From Batillaria attramentaria (taxonomy: Eukaryota; Mollusca; Gastropoda; Batillariidae), in the NCBI GenBank assembly GCA_018292915.2, contig JACVVK020000197.1:133501-197500 (forward strand): a stretch of DNA of 64,000 nt. Direction: 5' to 3'. Position 1 is the first letter of the stretch; the number at the start of each line of letters is the position of its first letter. This document shows, piece by piece, positions 33,201 to 47,012 of this stretch. The notes beneath the pieces are model-generated. The model was not told where the DNA came from, did no database searches, and was given only the letters and a program-made list of their open reading frames with translations. Position numbers and translations under genes: made by a program.

Positions 33201-35760
33201 AAGTAGGTTGAGATCAGGGATCTTGGTGACGATGTAGGGAATGGAGCTCTGTTTACCAGTCACTGGGTCCTTTGTTTGGCCCTTGAAGGTGCCCAACACG
33301 GGTAGGTCATGCTTGCTGGCAGACTCGTACCGATGCGTGACGTCATCCAGCTTCGGTTTTCCCAGTTGTTTCCAGACTGGCACAGAAACAAAATTTCCTG
33401 TGGTTGCGGTGTCCAGCTCCATCGTGAACTGTTGATCCTGGATTGTGACTGGAACGTCCAACCTAGGAGTATCTTGGGGAACTTCGCCGAGGATGGCTTT
33501 GACGAGCTCTGCTTTTGTGATACTTTTCACTGGAGATTTTGCAGACTGTCGTCCCCCTTGTTGCTGTTGATGCAGTTTTTTCCTGCAAACAGCCTCCAAA
33601 TGTCCTATCTTCTGACAGTAGTTGCATTTGGAGTCTTTGTAGTAGCAGTCTGTTGCTCTATGAGCCTTTCCACACCTGTAGCACTTTGCTGAATTGCTGG
33701 TCGTGGAGTTAGACTGCAGGTGGTTCTTCGGTCGACCCCCTTTGTTGTTCATCTTGACTTTGTTGACCGGCCTAGGCTTGGAACCGTAGACAGTTTCCTT
33801 GGCCACCTTTGCCGCGTCTTCAGTCTCAATGGCGATCTTGACAGCCTTGGCAAAATCCAACTCGGTATCCTTGACCTTGAAAAGAGCCTTCAAGACAGCT
33901 TCGTTGTTGACAGAACATATGAATCTCTGCCTAAGAGCTTCATCTTGTGGATCTTGGATCGAAGGAAAGTCACAGGTAGCCGCGTCTTGACGTATACGGG
34001 CTGCCAGCTCCTGGAGTGTTTCGCCTGGCTTCCGTTCCATGTTGCTCCAGAACTTGAAACGTTCTCGCACTATGAACAGTTTTGGGTCAAATTGTTCTTT
34101 CATGAACTCGACGATTTGGTCCATCGTCAGATCGTTGATGTTCATTCTTGGATTCTGTTGAGCAGCCAGATTTGCCAGTTGCTTGTAAACAGCCGGAGTC
34201 TGATTAGTGAGGAAGACTTGAGCCTTGCGGTCGTCAGGAACGGCGTTGGCGACAAGAAATGTGCAGAATCTTGACCAGTAGTCAGGCCACAGTTCTGAAG
34301 TGGAATCAAAGGCAGCGAACGGTGGAATAGCGGCGGTCGAAACAGTAGAAGTGTGAGGACGGGTACTTGCGCTGGAATCCCCAGTCGGTGTCTGAACCTG
34401 AATCATCTTCATCAACGCACCCATCTGCTCTCTTTGGACTGCTAATTCTTCTTCATGCTGCTTGGCTTGAATCCTCATCTGTTCCTTCATCTGTTCCTTC
34501 TGCTGTTCATTCTGCTGTTCCATTTGTTCCTTCTGCTGTTCCATTTGTTCCTTCTGCTGTTCCATTTGTTCCTTCTGAATCTTCATCTGTTCCTTCTGCT
34601 GTTCCAGTTGAATCTTCATCTGTTCCTTCTGCTGTTCCATTTGAATCTTCATCTGTTCCTTCTGCTGTTCTAATTGCTCTCTAAGCAATTTTATCAGCTC
34701 CACTGTCTCTGCCATTGTCAGTCAATTTTTGCTGCTGCAACAGTTGAAGGGGTGCAACTTCTGTAGTTGGAGTTTCTTGAGTACTGGAGAGTACAGTCCC
34801 TTCGTAGGTAGATCAATGTCGTATCCTGTCGGCGACGCCAAATATTTCTGTTGTATTTTTCTCCTGCTATGTCGCTCTCTCGGTGCACTCGCAGAGAAGA
34901 CACGGGATACAACAGGCTAGAACTCCAATACTTTATTAACAGAAGATGCGCAAGAACAAACTCATGAAAGAGGAAGAACCCAGAACGCTGTGCAGTGCTG
35001 CTTATATACTAACAGGTCAGATCTAGAACATTCTGTAACATACTGGCAAGTACGGAATCTTTCTGAGGTTACGTAATCTGCTGACGTTACTGCACTCGCA
35101 TGTTCTGGGATGGTCTAGAAATTTCCATCGAAATGCAGTGACTTTTCGCGATCTCTACAACACAGACAGAACAGTGGACATACTGATTAGTCCATGTAGG
35201 ACCATTACCTTGATGATAGTGGATGGTAGTTCTGAAGCCAGTGCCTGGAGGTCTTCCTCAGACATAACCATCAGCTGACCCAAGGTGGCCTTTGACAGCA
35301 AGAGCTGGGCACTACACCACAACCACACCATCACTTTCATTAGCATCCACACTAATTTTCCTTAGATTTCTTGTGGGTTTTCTTATGACATATCAGTGTC
35401 CTTTCCAAACATTGTATACTGTATGTGGTAAATGAAGCTATGTGATGATCCCTGCACTTACAAAATCAGAACTATATTACCACAAATTCTTTTTAAAAAC
35501 GTTGGTTTGAGATCCATGTATAACATTCAAATGTTTTTTGGTCCACATGTACTTTTGTTTAGGTGCATTTGCACCAAAATCACTGAGGAAAAGATAATAT
35601 ACCGTAAAGCTTTTGACAAACTTTAAATACGGTATTGTAATGCACCACACGTACCTTGCGGAGTTGAGGCATGGTATGCCAAGCAAAAACTTCTCTTCCT
35701 GTAAGAATGGATGCAAATGCCCAGTGGTGAAAAACAAAAACACGCCAGAAACTATGATGA

Positions 35761-35822
<62 letters not shown>

Positions 35823-38800
35823 ACGTGAGAGTGTGTATACTGTCTTTCTGAAACTCATAATTATTAACTGTTGTCAGCAATAATTTCCATATCTAGTAAC
35901 TGGTAAATGAAGCTGGTAAAGACTTTTACCTGGCTCATCTCATGGGAGAATATACAATCTTCCACTTTCCTGGACAATCCCCCTCTGTTGCTTTCTCCTG
36001 CATGCAGTGTAGCAAGGTGATGGACGTAGGATGCAACATCATTGGAACTTTTGCAGAAGATCACCTGAACAGACGCAAAGAGAAAGAACCCACATGCTGT
36101 TAACCATATTCTTTCATACATCTACTCTGATGCTTCACAACGATAATTCATTTTCATCTCTCGGTATCATATCAATGAGTTACACAATATAATACACACA
36201 CACACACGCCACACATCCCTGTATGAAACACAACTTTATTTTTTGGTTGTCTGTCCCGTTCCTGCTAAATATGGCTATAAATAATTCTTTCACAAAAATA
36301 TAATTAAGAAAGGTATAAAAATGCTGTGTTAGATTCTGGTCAGTGCACAGCACAGTGAACTTTCTAACTGTTGCAAACTTAACTAACAACAAAGGTCTGA
36401 AGCTGTTTACCTTGTAGCTGACACTGAACCCTTCTGATGCAGTGGACAAGTTGGCCATCAGGGCCTGAAGGTGAACAGCTTTTTTTACAACTTCTGTACT
36501 GCACATGTCTCTGGGGACAGAATCATACCCAACTCCTCATAGTTGGTTTTGTTGGCGGTGATGTGTGATGTGTGTGTGTGTGTGCGCGCTCGCATGTGTT
36601 TGGATAGTTGCTGATCAATTGTTAATCATCATTGATTTGTCACTGGATTGTTTGTTTACCTTCATGATCAAATGTTAACAAAGTTTTTGAAAAGTCCTCA
36701 CAATACCTAAAACGGTTTGCAGTAGGTGTATGCTTGTGCATGAGTTGGAGAACATAAATGAGGGGAGGGCAGAAACAACACAAAGAAGAAAACTACATGT
36801 AATATCAGTTGAGCTAGACAACAGCAATACCTGGTACCACTTTTACCACCAGTTCTGTACAGAAGGATCCAGACAAGGGAGAGGTGGAGGCCGCCACTGG
36901 CCATTCTCTCTGTCACTCTCTCCAGGGCCCCTGTCTCTTTCAGCTGGTTCACATCCAACAGCACAGCACCTCTCTCTGTATCCACGAGAATGTCTGCATA
37001 GTGAACCTTACCTACGGTTTTGTAGTCCCTCACCATCACCACTATGTTATGCCTGGATTGGAAAGAAACCAGTGAACGGTCTGACAGACCAAAATAGTTA
37101 TGAATTTTAAGTGAACATGTTTGATAATTGAACTGGCACAGAATGGCAGTTTTAATAACCACTCACAACTAAGAAAACAAACCCAAAAAAAACCCGATCA
37201 ATAACCAACACATTTAAATATATTAAAAAGAAGGTTGTTCAAATGTTAAACAGCAAGAATGCAGTGCACACAAACACACACCTCTTTTGTTGTGATAATG
37301 TACACATGTAAACCTAGCCCTTTTCCCCTCGTAAAACTGGACTAGTTCATCTGTGTATTACAAATGCTGCTGTTAAAACTGTCACCTTGTCTCCAACAAA
37401 TGGAGTAGGCCTTGATGCTTTATCAGCTCCTGCGATCCAATGACGGTCAGGTGGCAGTCATCACCGGTATCTATCTCTCCGTTCACATTCCACACAAGCA
37501 TCTCTGCTGTGTCAAAAATGTGATTCGTGAAACCCGCAAGTTATACCTGTCTATACACTGCTGCTTGGTTTTCTTCCAATATGATCAATATTTGTTGCTT
37601 ACAAACGAGGCTTCCTGAAAGTTAACTTTTCTTTAATTAGCAGTTGTTAGACCATGAAATACTTGAATCAGCTTCTGAAGGATTAACAACAACAACAAAA
37701 AATGAAAACTAGTTTAATCTAACTGGTGAAGTAAATAGTTCTGCTTAAGAACTTTTCTTAAACAGCACAGTGCTTTTTCCTCTGCATCAGCAGGTAATGG
37801 TGTATCAAGAGCCAATGACAATGTGAATGTACAAGCATTAGCGGGTTTGATGTAAGGTTGTATACATACGGTCAGATTGTTGTCGTCCAGAATCAGAGCC
37901 CACACAAAGTCCCACATAGTCCACATTTGACTGGCTGCATGAGTGGAGAAGGGGAGAGGCTTTGCCTGCCTCAAACTCAACAACCAAGCGTGAATGTCTG
38001 AGCAGTCTGCTGACTACAGCCTGATCCCAAGTGATGAGACAGCCATAGTCTTCTGGCCTAAAATGATAAAACCCCCAAATAACTGGCAAGTTCAATAAAT
38101 GATTGGTGCCCCTACAAACGGACCTTATCTCACGACACAATATCCAAATGTAGTGATATGTGTCATTTTTTCCAACATACAAGCACTGCACCGCCATCAA
38201 CTTATTGGTTCTTCATTGTGCTAACCCACACAGTAATCATCCTTCAGTGATGGAATATGGGTGCGAACGAAAATCTGTGTGTAAGACATACTGGCAACAA
38301 CAATTTTACCACTTATCATGGTCCTCATTGGCATGTATAATCTTTGTTCTTGTACCATCCACTGCGATGGCAGACTGTAGTGTTTTCATTAGTGTTGGCT
38401 GGTCACGCCTCACCACCACAAGACACTTGACAAGCAATAGAAGAAATAAAAGCACACATATGTAACTTGAAGAGAGAAATTTTGTTGTTGGCGCGCGCTT
38501 AAAGATTATCATCAGTGGCACTATATCAAGTGATGGATATATGCATCAAGGGGAATAACTGTACTCTGGGGAATGCAAAAATTTACGCAAGAACATGCAT
38601 TGATAAACAACTCAGAGTAAACAGCAGGTGTTCAGCAACTTTCTACAGATTCGACTTTGTATCAGCGAGGAAATAAAATTTGGCTGTATTTTCATGGTGA
38701 TTTTAAGGAGAAACTAATCAATTTCTGTGCATCAAGGGAGACAACTTTCCATATGCGCAACAGGTTTTCGCAGATCTATAGGGAACTGGTCAGTGTGCAC

Positions 38801-41800
38801 GCATGCAATTCTCTTTGTATGTGCATCATCCCTATTGCCTGTTGACTGGTCTGTTGCAAACCTGACGCAAAATAGGCTTTGTTGCTGGCGTGGCGTAAAG
38901 CTCTAAATAAGTATCACAAACCCGAGTGTCTCTTTCCATGCCACTAGGAATCTATCAAATGTTGAGAACTGTTCACACCTACTGACCACAGTCAGAGCAC
39001 ACTTACATGCAGCTTTGTGCCACTCAGTTCCTGTTTCAGCGTCAACTGTTTCATCTGCTGGATCTCTCTACACACTGCAGCAACCTTAGGGTGCAGTTCC
39101 CCAGCCTGTTGTGCTGTGAACTGTATTGTGAACAACTCCTTCCGTACTCCATCCAGTTTACCTGAAGAAGTGTACAATGCATGTACTATTCAAAAACTTC
39201 AGTAAGGCCAAACTTCCTTCATGTCAGTGTTTCTGACAGCTTGCGCACCACAGCCCAGGAACCCTTTTCCAGAATTTCCGAGGGTCCTTCTGCAATTTCT
39301 GTGAGTCTCTGTAATACATATTTTTGTTTTCTTTTCTGACCTCTCTGGCGCACTGCTGCTGTCTCACATCACAGGGTGCACGTCTTTCATCACAATTTAA
39401 CTTGCCGGCCTCTTCTTCTGGCTGGTCGATCCTGGCTGGGGCCAAATATTTGTGCTGGCTTTTTCATCGTTGCCCCGTCTTTGATATCACCCTATGTGGT
39501 GGAAAAGGACGTTAAACCCCCAAACACCCATCCACCCACCCTTCTTCTGGCTGGTCGTTGAACATCAAGTTAAATCATTACTAGTCAACACTAACACTAC
39601 TGTCATCAGCTCTGAGCAAAGATCGTTCCGATGGGCAGGGCAGTACCAGGAAAACTTCTGTGTAGTACCTTACATTTCCTGTGTTATTTTTGGATTTCTG
39701 TGTGTATTTTACGCACTTTAGTGCGTAATTGGAAACACTGGATGTCAATATGGTGTTCCTGTGTTATGTACACTGGATGTCAATATGGTGTTCCTGTGTT
39801 ATGTACACTGGATGTCAATATGGTGTTCCTGTGTTATGTACACTGGATGTCAATATGGTGTTCCTGTGTTATGTACACTGGATGTCAATATGGTGTTCCT
39901 GTGTTATGTACACTGGATGTCAATATGGTGTTCCTGTGTTATGTACACTGGATGTCAATATGGTGTTCCTGTGTTATGTGTACCATTACATTCTAATAAC
40001 CTGTAAGTACATGCAATATGGAATTTTTTTTTGTAGTATGACAAAGGATGAACACACGTGTAGCTATGGTCCCTTTACATAATAAAAATTACCTGATCTT
40101 GGGAAAATGATCACAGATCAATTTAAAATGTAATAAAAATGATCACAGAAAAGGAAAGCCATACAAGCTGATGAAGAAAGCAAACTAACAGTACAATAGC
40201 TGACCTGAAAGCCAGGTATAATTGTCTTGAATGGCTCCCAGGTAAACGATGGCAGACTCAAGACAGCAGTTCTGCAGAAGATCTGATGCACTGCACAGTG
40301 CGTGAAGTAACAAGAGGGCCTGGTAGACTTCATCTGTGGAGTTTTCTGTTATCAACAGTGATACTCTTATCACCACCATCTCAGTGTCTGGGCAATGAAG
40401 ATACGCAAGTCAAGTAGGTGTGTGTCAGTAATGTTTAGCACAAAGCAAACAATTACATGACTTAGCATTTCGGTAGTCGGTACAATACGCCTACTCTGTC
40501 CAGAGTAATTGAAATACAATGCAGTAGCGAAAAGTAAATAAATAAGTTCACAGTGCACTTACCTTTTTCAATTACCAACAGTTTTGCAGCTCGATCTCTG
40601 AGCATGAACCGAGTTACATCAGGTGTGAGGGATGAAAAGGTGACATCAGGAGACAATAGACTGCGCGCCTTAAGTCGCTGAAGGAGAGGTTCTGCCTGAC
40701 ACTCTATTTTCTGTGATGCCTTGGCAAATTCACCTGGTAAACAAAGTTAGTACATGTAGCTCATGTCAGCTATATAGAACAACACCTTTAGTTCACACTA
40801 CCACATTATCAACACAGGGGCAACACAGCTGTGCACACCTCAACATATTTTCAATGTAGAACTGAATCTTCAGGCAAATGCCAGATTTGCATGATGAATT
40901 TATAAACTCAAGCATGTAATTACTCAAACTGAGTAAACTTACCCTCTATCAGCCGTAGAAAAAAAAGTCACCTGGGAAGCCCTAAATACAGTGGACAATG
41001 AGAGAAGCGAAACATGACTATCCACACCAGGCAAAAGTTTGAAACTTACCTGATAAAGTCACTGAAACTAGCCTCTGATAAGCAGGTGTTTGCTGCATGT
41101 CTGTCAAGCTGCGTGGTATGACTGACATGGGGGTAACAACACCACTGGTCTTCACTCGAGGCACAGGTTTCACCACGGTGTGTTCTATAACAAGCACATA
41201 CAAAGTTGTCACTGTCATACACAAAAAGCTACATTGGTGTGCTGTCACGGATTCGTGACTTAGGGTAAATCATGTGCTGTTAAGATTTCCGTATGACGGG
41301 TTGGTATGATTTCCGTATGCATCGTAACTATGTTCTGTGTGGCACACGTGCCTTGTTTTCTGCACGGGCCACGCATGTATCCCTTAGTGAAGGTTTTACA
41401 CGGGACATTTGTGTATAATATGCTGACCTGTCCGTTTCCCTTGTTAAAGTCGATACAGGTAACCCGTTTTACACGTGATGCAGGTGTATCCTGTGCGATA
41501 CTCACCCTATTCGCCCTAACAGTATAAAAACCATTGCTATTCACTTGCTATTCGCATTTGGCCCGGTAGTACCGACACGTCCGTTCAAGAGTCTGGCACT
41601 TCTTCTCGTCCGCTGTCTTTAAGGTCTACCGTCATAACCCCTCGCATCTTGCATATGGAGGTAAATGGTTCATATCTGTTATTTCCCGTATTATGTTTCA
41701 GGTCAGCTATTTTCTCTTGTGTAGATATTACCAACGGTCAGGAAGTTAGTATGAAACTTGACTATTGTGGCCGAAGTGTTATGTCGGCTAAGTATGTTTG

Positions 41801-42802
41801 CCGTTTTACCAGTGAGTTTAACACTGACCTGTCTGTATATTCTGCTGACTTGTCCGATGTGACAGCTGCAGGCTTCTACCTTTAGCGTTTAGTATGTGCA
41901 GTTTCCTTTAGCGTTCGTAACATAGGAGCGTTCGCTGGTTTGTGCCATGGGTTAATATTATCCCATAGATAGGCAGTATGTGCTGGTTGAGCCCAAGGAC
42001 TTACAATAGTGTATTGTTGCACAGGGGTTCTAGCCCGAGTGGCTGTTTTCGGGAGCCAGAAGCTGCCCTGTAGTCCCTTGTCCCGTGGAGGATTTCTTGG
42101 CCCTGCGACGACTGAAGGGGAGGGAGCCTGACTGCCCGTATGTGGGATTCAGCGTGGGTGCTGGTCCACTAGAGCATCAGCGGTTGCCGTGATGCTTTTG
42201 AAGAGCTGCCGAGCCAGCTCTATTTTCCGCCGCCTGTGGTGTTGTCTGCGGCTTGTGAACTGCACATCTGCACGTCTGCGCGCTTGACCATCGTTGGAGG
42301 TACCATCCCGTGCACGTTAAAATGCTCTGAGCGCTCTTAAATACAATTATTTATATCATTTGTATTTAGGCATAGTATTTATTGCCTTGGTTGATTACCT
42401 TGCCTGTTCTTGATTGGTATTGTAGCTGTACTGTGACGTGTTATGCAATGACTGTTCGCCTTGTCAATAATATTGTGGTGGTGTGAATCCCCGCACGTCT
42501 CGGTATCAGTTTCTGTTGTGCGACTGCGTGTGAGTGAGAGTAAAGAAAGAACACGCACCTCTTACACCCATACATTACAGCACACACGGTCGTGACATGT
42601 GCCTTTTGGTGGTGGTTTTTCTCAGGGGGTTAGCGCCCTTTTCTAGCACAATGAGAGAAGTAATGAAAACTGGTAAAACTTTGGTGATTACCTTCCACTG
42701 CAGCTTGAGTGAATGTCCTGCTTGCTTTGGCTTCTCGTAACATCACAAAACTATCAACTGGGTCAAAGAAGGGGCTGGGAACTTCTCTGGTGGCTGCTTT
42801 GG

Positions 42803-42857
<55 letters not shown>

Positions 42858-42881
42858 CACACACACACACACATACACACA

Positions 42882-42923
<42 letters not shown>

Positions 42924-45900
42924 TAATCATCATACATACACATGTGCATACGCGTAACTATTGAACAAAAACTTATTACATATTAGCATGAAACAAAAAC
43001 TCAAAGAATGTTGGTATTTCTAATCTTCTAATCAATTAAACTCAAAGTGCAACATTTTATCTATACCGATAGAAATTAACATAATATTCATAGGATATGT
43101 CTTTCTCGTGTCAGTCTCATTCCCTGTTGTGGAACAACTTTGCAAACTGCTGCACTAGTGCAAGGGACCTCGACGATCCTGAACCCCCCCCCCCACCCCC
43201 CTTCAAATCTATACAAATGAATTAAATGAGAAAAAAGAAATGCACCACCTACTTGCTAATTTCCATGAAAAAAAGTGTGAGCACATGCCTTTGTAAACCT
43301 AAGCAAACCTCAGCAATGACAATTTGTTGGGCCATGTGTAGATCGCCAGTACTGTATTAATATTCTGAATCATCATTGTAACAAACACCCTTCATAACTT
43401 TGATAACTCTGAGGGTGACATAAAACAGCACAGGACGATGGTCTGTGACACTACCTTGCACTGATTTCTCTGAAAGCGCTTGTGAGCCTTTCTCCTCAAG
43501 AGAGTCTGAATCCAACACAATCTCATCCTCATCAAACTGCAGATCAAAGGCATCAAAAGGCACGTTTCCCTCCTGGGACAGGCTTTCTCTATCCGCACAG
43601 TTGTCTGTTGAATTTAGTTGATTGTCACCATTAGTGGTAGACACTAAAGCAGCACGCTTTGCTTCAGTTATTGTGAGTGGTGAGTCCAGATTGTCAAATG
43701 TTCTGTTGGCGGCGCTTCTTGTGGCTGCAGTGGGCCTTGCTGATGTGACATGAGAGGTGACTGGCCCCACGTGAGACCTCTGACCACCAGCAGCGATTAG
43801 GCCCTTTTGCGCACTGAATTTTGATGGTGACTGAACATCTAAAGGAACATCATTTTTCATGATGAATTTTTCAAACGGATGACCTCTCTGAGTGGACCCA
43901 AAATGGGTTGCCTTTGACTTTTCTTCTGTACTGGACCACGACTGATCTTTCTTGAAAGCAGCCACTCTATGTTCTTGTCGAATTTGCTCACTACTCTTCT
44001 CAGACTTACTCTCTGCAACAACCCTGGCACGTTTAGAGGTGTCTGTCAACAACCTCTGCAACATTCGAGGTGACTTGTCCTGTGTGTCACTTTCAGTAGT
44101 CTCACTTTCAAAACAACATGAAAGATCACGAGGATCAAATGCTGGAAGAGGCTGCTGAGTTTCATCCCCTGAGAACTGCAGAGCTTCAGGAATGCTTAGT
44201 GACAGTAATGGCACGGCAGGTGACAGGTTCCAGGAGAGGTTTAGCTCCAGCTGACCAAAACTGGCGTTTGTGTCGTGGGATACTGCAAGGTGCAGTGCTT
44301 TTTCTATGGGTTTTCCAGCAGTAGTGGCTTCTTTCTCCTGGACTACATCAGGCTCTGGTGGAGGGAGATGCACTCGTATACAAACATGCACGTACAAGCT
44401 GTGTAGCTCTACAATACACAATATTAATATCCTTTTCATATTCATGCAATAAGAACAGAGGAATAATTGTAAACTCAAGTACACTGTATGTTTAGACTGC
44501 TGGCAGACTACCAAGTCTCTTATACATGTATCAATGTTTTCCCTTCTTTAAAAAATCTAAATGCTCCACCCCCCCACCCACCCCCCCCCCCCCACTCACT
44601 CACTTTCCCCTTCCCTTCTCCCACCCCCCCCCCACCCCCCCCCCCCAAAAAAAAAAAAATAATAATAATAATCACTGTTGCCACCATCTGAGTTAAACCA
44701 CTAACCCTCATCTTGCTGAATTGTCTTATTCTGAAAAAGCCACAGAGGCAGTCAGTCCCATAATACATTTTCTACCAGAAAAGTTTAGTGACATGCATTT
44801 ACTTTGCATCTCAAAGAAATGTTTGCCTTGCCTTGTAGTTTCAAAGCTTGAATGCTATCAAACCCATGTTCCTTGTGCAGTAAGTATTTTTCCAACTTTG
44901 CATTTTCAACATTGCTCAAGAAGGGGCTGAGACAAACAAGAAAACAAATAAATAAACAGTTTATTGAAAAGGCATCTGCATGAACATTAACACGGGTTAT
45001 CGAGTTAAACCAAACAAAAATCAAAATGAAAAGTAAAAGCTTTTTACATGCATATAATTGTAGACGATTTGGAAATACATGTACACATAACTGTCACTAT
45101 AAAATGAATAAACTGCACCTTTGGAGCTATTTAGGCAAGGAAAAAATCTGAAACTATATTCTGGAAAGCTGACATGCAGAGTCTACCATTACCTGTGAGA
45201 TGTGAGAACATCAGGGGACCACTCAGTAAGGTTGACAGCCTCCGCTTTACACTTGTCAGCCAAGCAAACTGGGGATGCGATCTCACAACACTCCATGGGA
45301 GACTCAAGCTCGCATTTCTCCAAAACATTTTGTTCATGCTGAGTGACTGGGGAGCCTGTGCAAGGATGTGATCAGAAACAGACTTGACAAAAAGAGCCAT
45401 TACATGATTTTACTGGTAATGGAGTTTGACCTAGCTTATATATTTTCTGACATGTAAGCCGTTGAAGCTAACAAGCAATATGAAAATAGCTACTCTGCTA
45501 ATAACCATCACATTACAAGAGAGCCTTGATTTGAACGTACCATCCTTATATGCCTCATTTATGGCTACAAAACTGGTCACATCTTCTTGTACAGTTGGAG
45601 ACAACAGTAAGCCTTGCAGTCTTGGTCTTTCATCTGACCATCCTTCAAACACCTCAGAGATATCAGGCAGTTCTGGCCCTAAAAACAGAGTAAAATTTGC
45701 TATCTCCTTAAAGTGACTGTCCTTCAAGACGGTAGGTGCATAAGGTTATAAAGGTTCTTTAACACAATGTAAAATGTACATGTTTGTAGTGTGTCTTTTG
45801 TTAGCTTGGTGTCACATACAAAGTATTTGCATTCTATACTGAAAATGATGTCAGTATTCGTGTGACTGGATTTTGAGAATAGTGCAGGAGAGGTGTACAA

Positions 45901-46934
45901 CACATGCACTGTACACAAAATCCACTTACACCAAACAGGCACATCTTACTCTTTTATCATTTCTCCCCCCAAGAAAATACAAAAATAATTTTAACAATGT
46001 TACTCTTGTCTTGCAAAAATGCCTAAGTGTACCGGCCCCCGCAGTGTAGTGGTTAGCACTTCGGACCGTGGACCAGGAGACCTGGTTTCGAGTCCCAGCT
46101 GAGGCAAGCGGGATTTTTCCTACCTAGGTCGGCTCCTTCCCAGAGCGGGTGTGCTATGGGCCAGTGGGCTGTTGCCACACAGCCGAGATTCACCCACTTC
46201 ACGGGTGCGACTTTGGGGGTGCTTCCCTTGGTATGGCATGTCTTATGTGGATGATTACACGGCCGGCACCACAGGTGCCGTAGTTCCCGGGCCTGGTTAA
46301 TGCTGGGATATTTATGACAGGAAGCGTAGAATGCGGCCCTCTCCCGCAGTCCCAAACCACACGGACCTCCATAGCATCATCTTATCATCATCCTCATCTC
46401 CATCATCATCATGCATAATAAAAATTGCCCCAGCTTCCGAGCCCTGCGTGGATTCCACCCATTACCTGGGAGGAACACCACTGGAACTGGCAAAAGAGTT
46501 GGGGTAGCAAAAAAAAAAAAAAAAAAAAAAGCGTAAGTGTTTATCAAATCCACAGCTGTTTTGATTACTGTGAGACACTAGAATCACAAGAACACAAAAG
46601 TTGTAGGAAATTCCAACCTTTCTCTTTACAGTCAGGTATAGCCAGGCTGGTGGAAAGCTGTGCACACACAGACTTGGATTGCTCTAGTAGTGAAGACAGA
46701 AGGTGTGACTCCACTGGTGATGATGGTGGGGGTGACTGATGATGGCAAACTGGAGACAGCAGTTCTTCCCCTCTAGTCTGTGACACAGGAAACTAGGGAT
46801 TAACACACATATAACACGTATAAACGCACCAAGGACCTATCCTTTGGAACACCCTTCCTAAAAAACATTCGGCATATAGATTCAGTCCCAACCTCTGAAA
46901 CTACAGTCAAAACACACTTGTTTTCACTTGTTTC

Positions 46935-47012
<78 letters not shown>

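Larger units (their letters stand above)
29889..35162 (-). mobile_element. Intact Ty3/Gypsy LTR retrotransposon
   Basis: A 5,274-bp element read on the minus strand. The two 314-bp LTRs look identical base for base, start TG and end CA, and are flanked by a perfect 5-bp target duplication CAGAC (29884-29888 and 35163-35167). Internally there is a candidate primer-binding site after the 5' LTR, one uninterrupted gag-pol frame, and a purine tract before the 3' LTR. No envelope gene. It lies in SHOC1 intron 23 in the same orientation, starting 46 bp after the splice donor at 35208. Identical LTRs and an open frame point to a very recent insertion. Confidence 0.96.

Noticed and set aside
30474..34274. 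Plus-strand frames of 100-194 codons within the Gypsy element
   Set aside because: They are shadows of the minus-strand gag-pol frame with no domain resemblance.
39631..40082. Overlapping open frames of 80-120 codons with a repeated peptide (MVFLCYVHW)
   Set aside because: They come entirely from the 35-bp minisatellite, which is open in several frames; the repeat is intronic and antisense to SHOC1.
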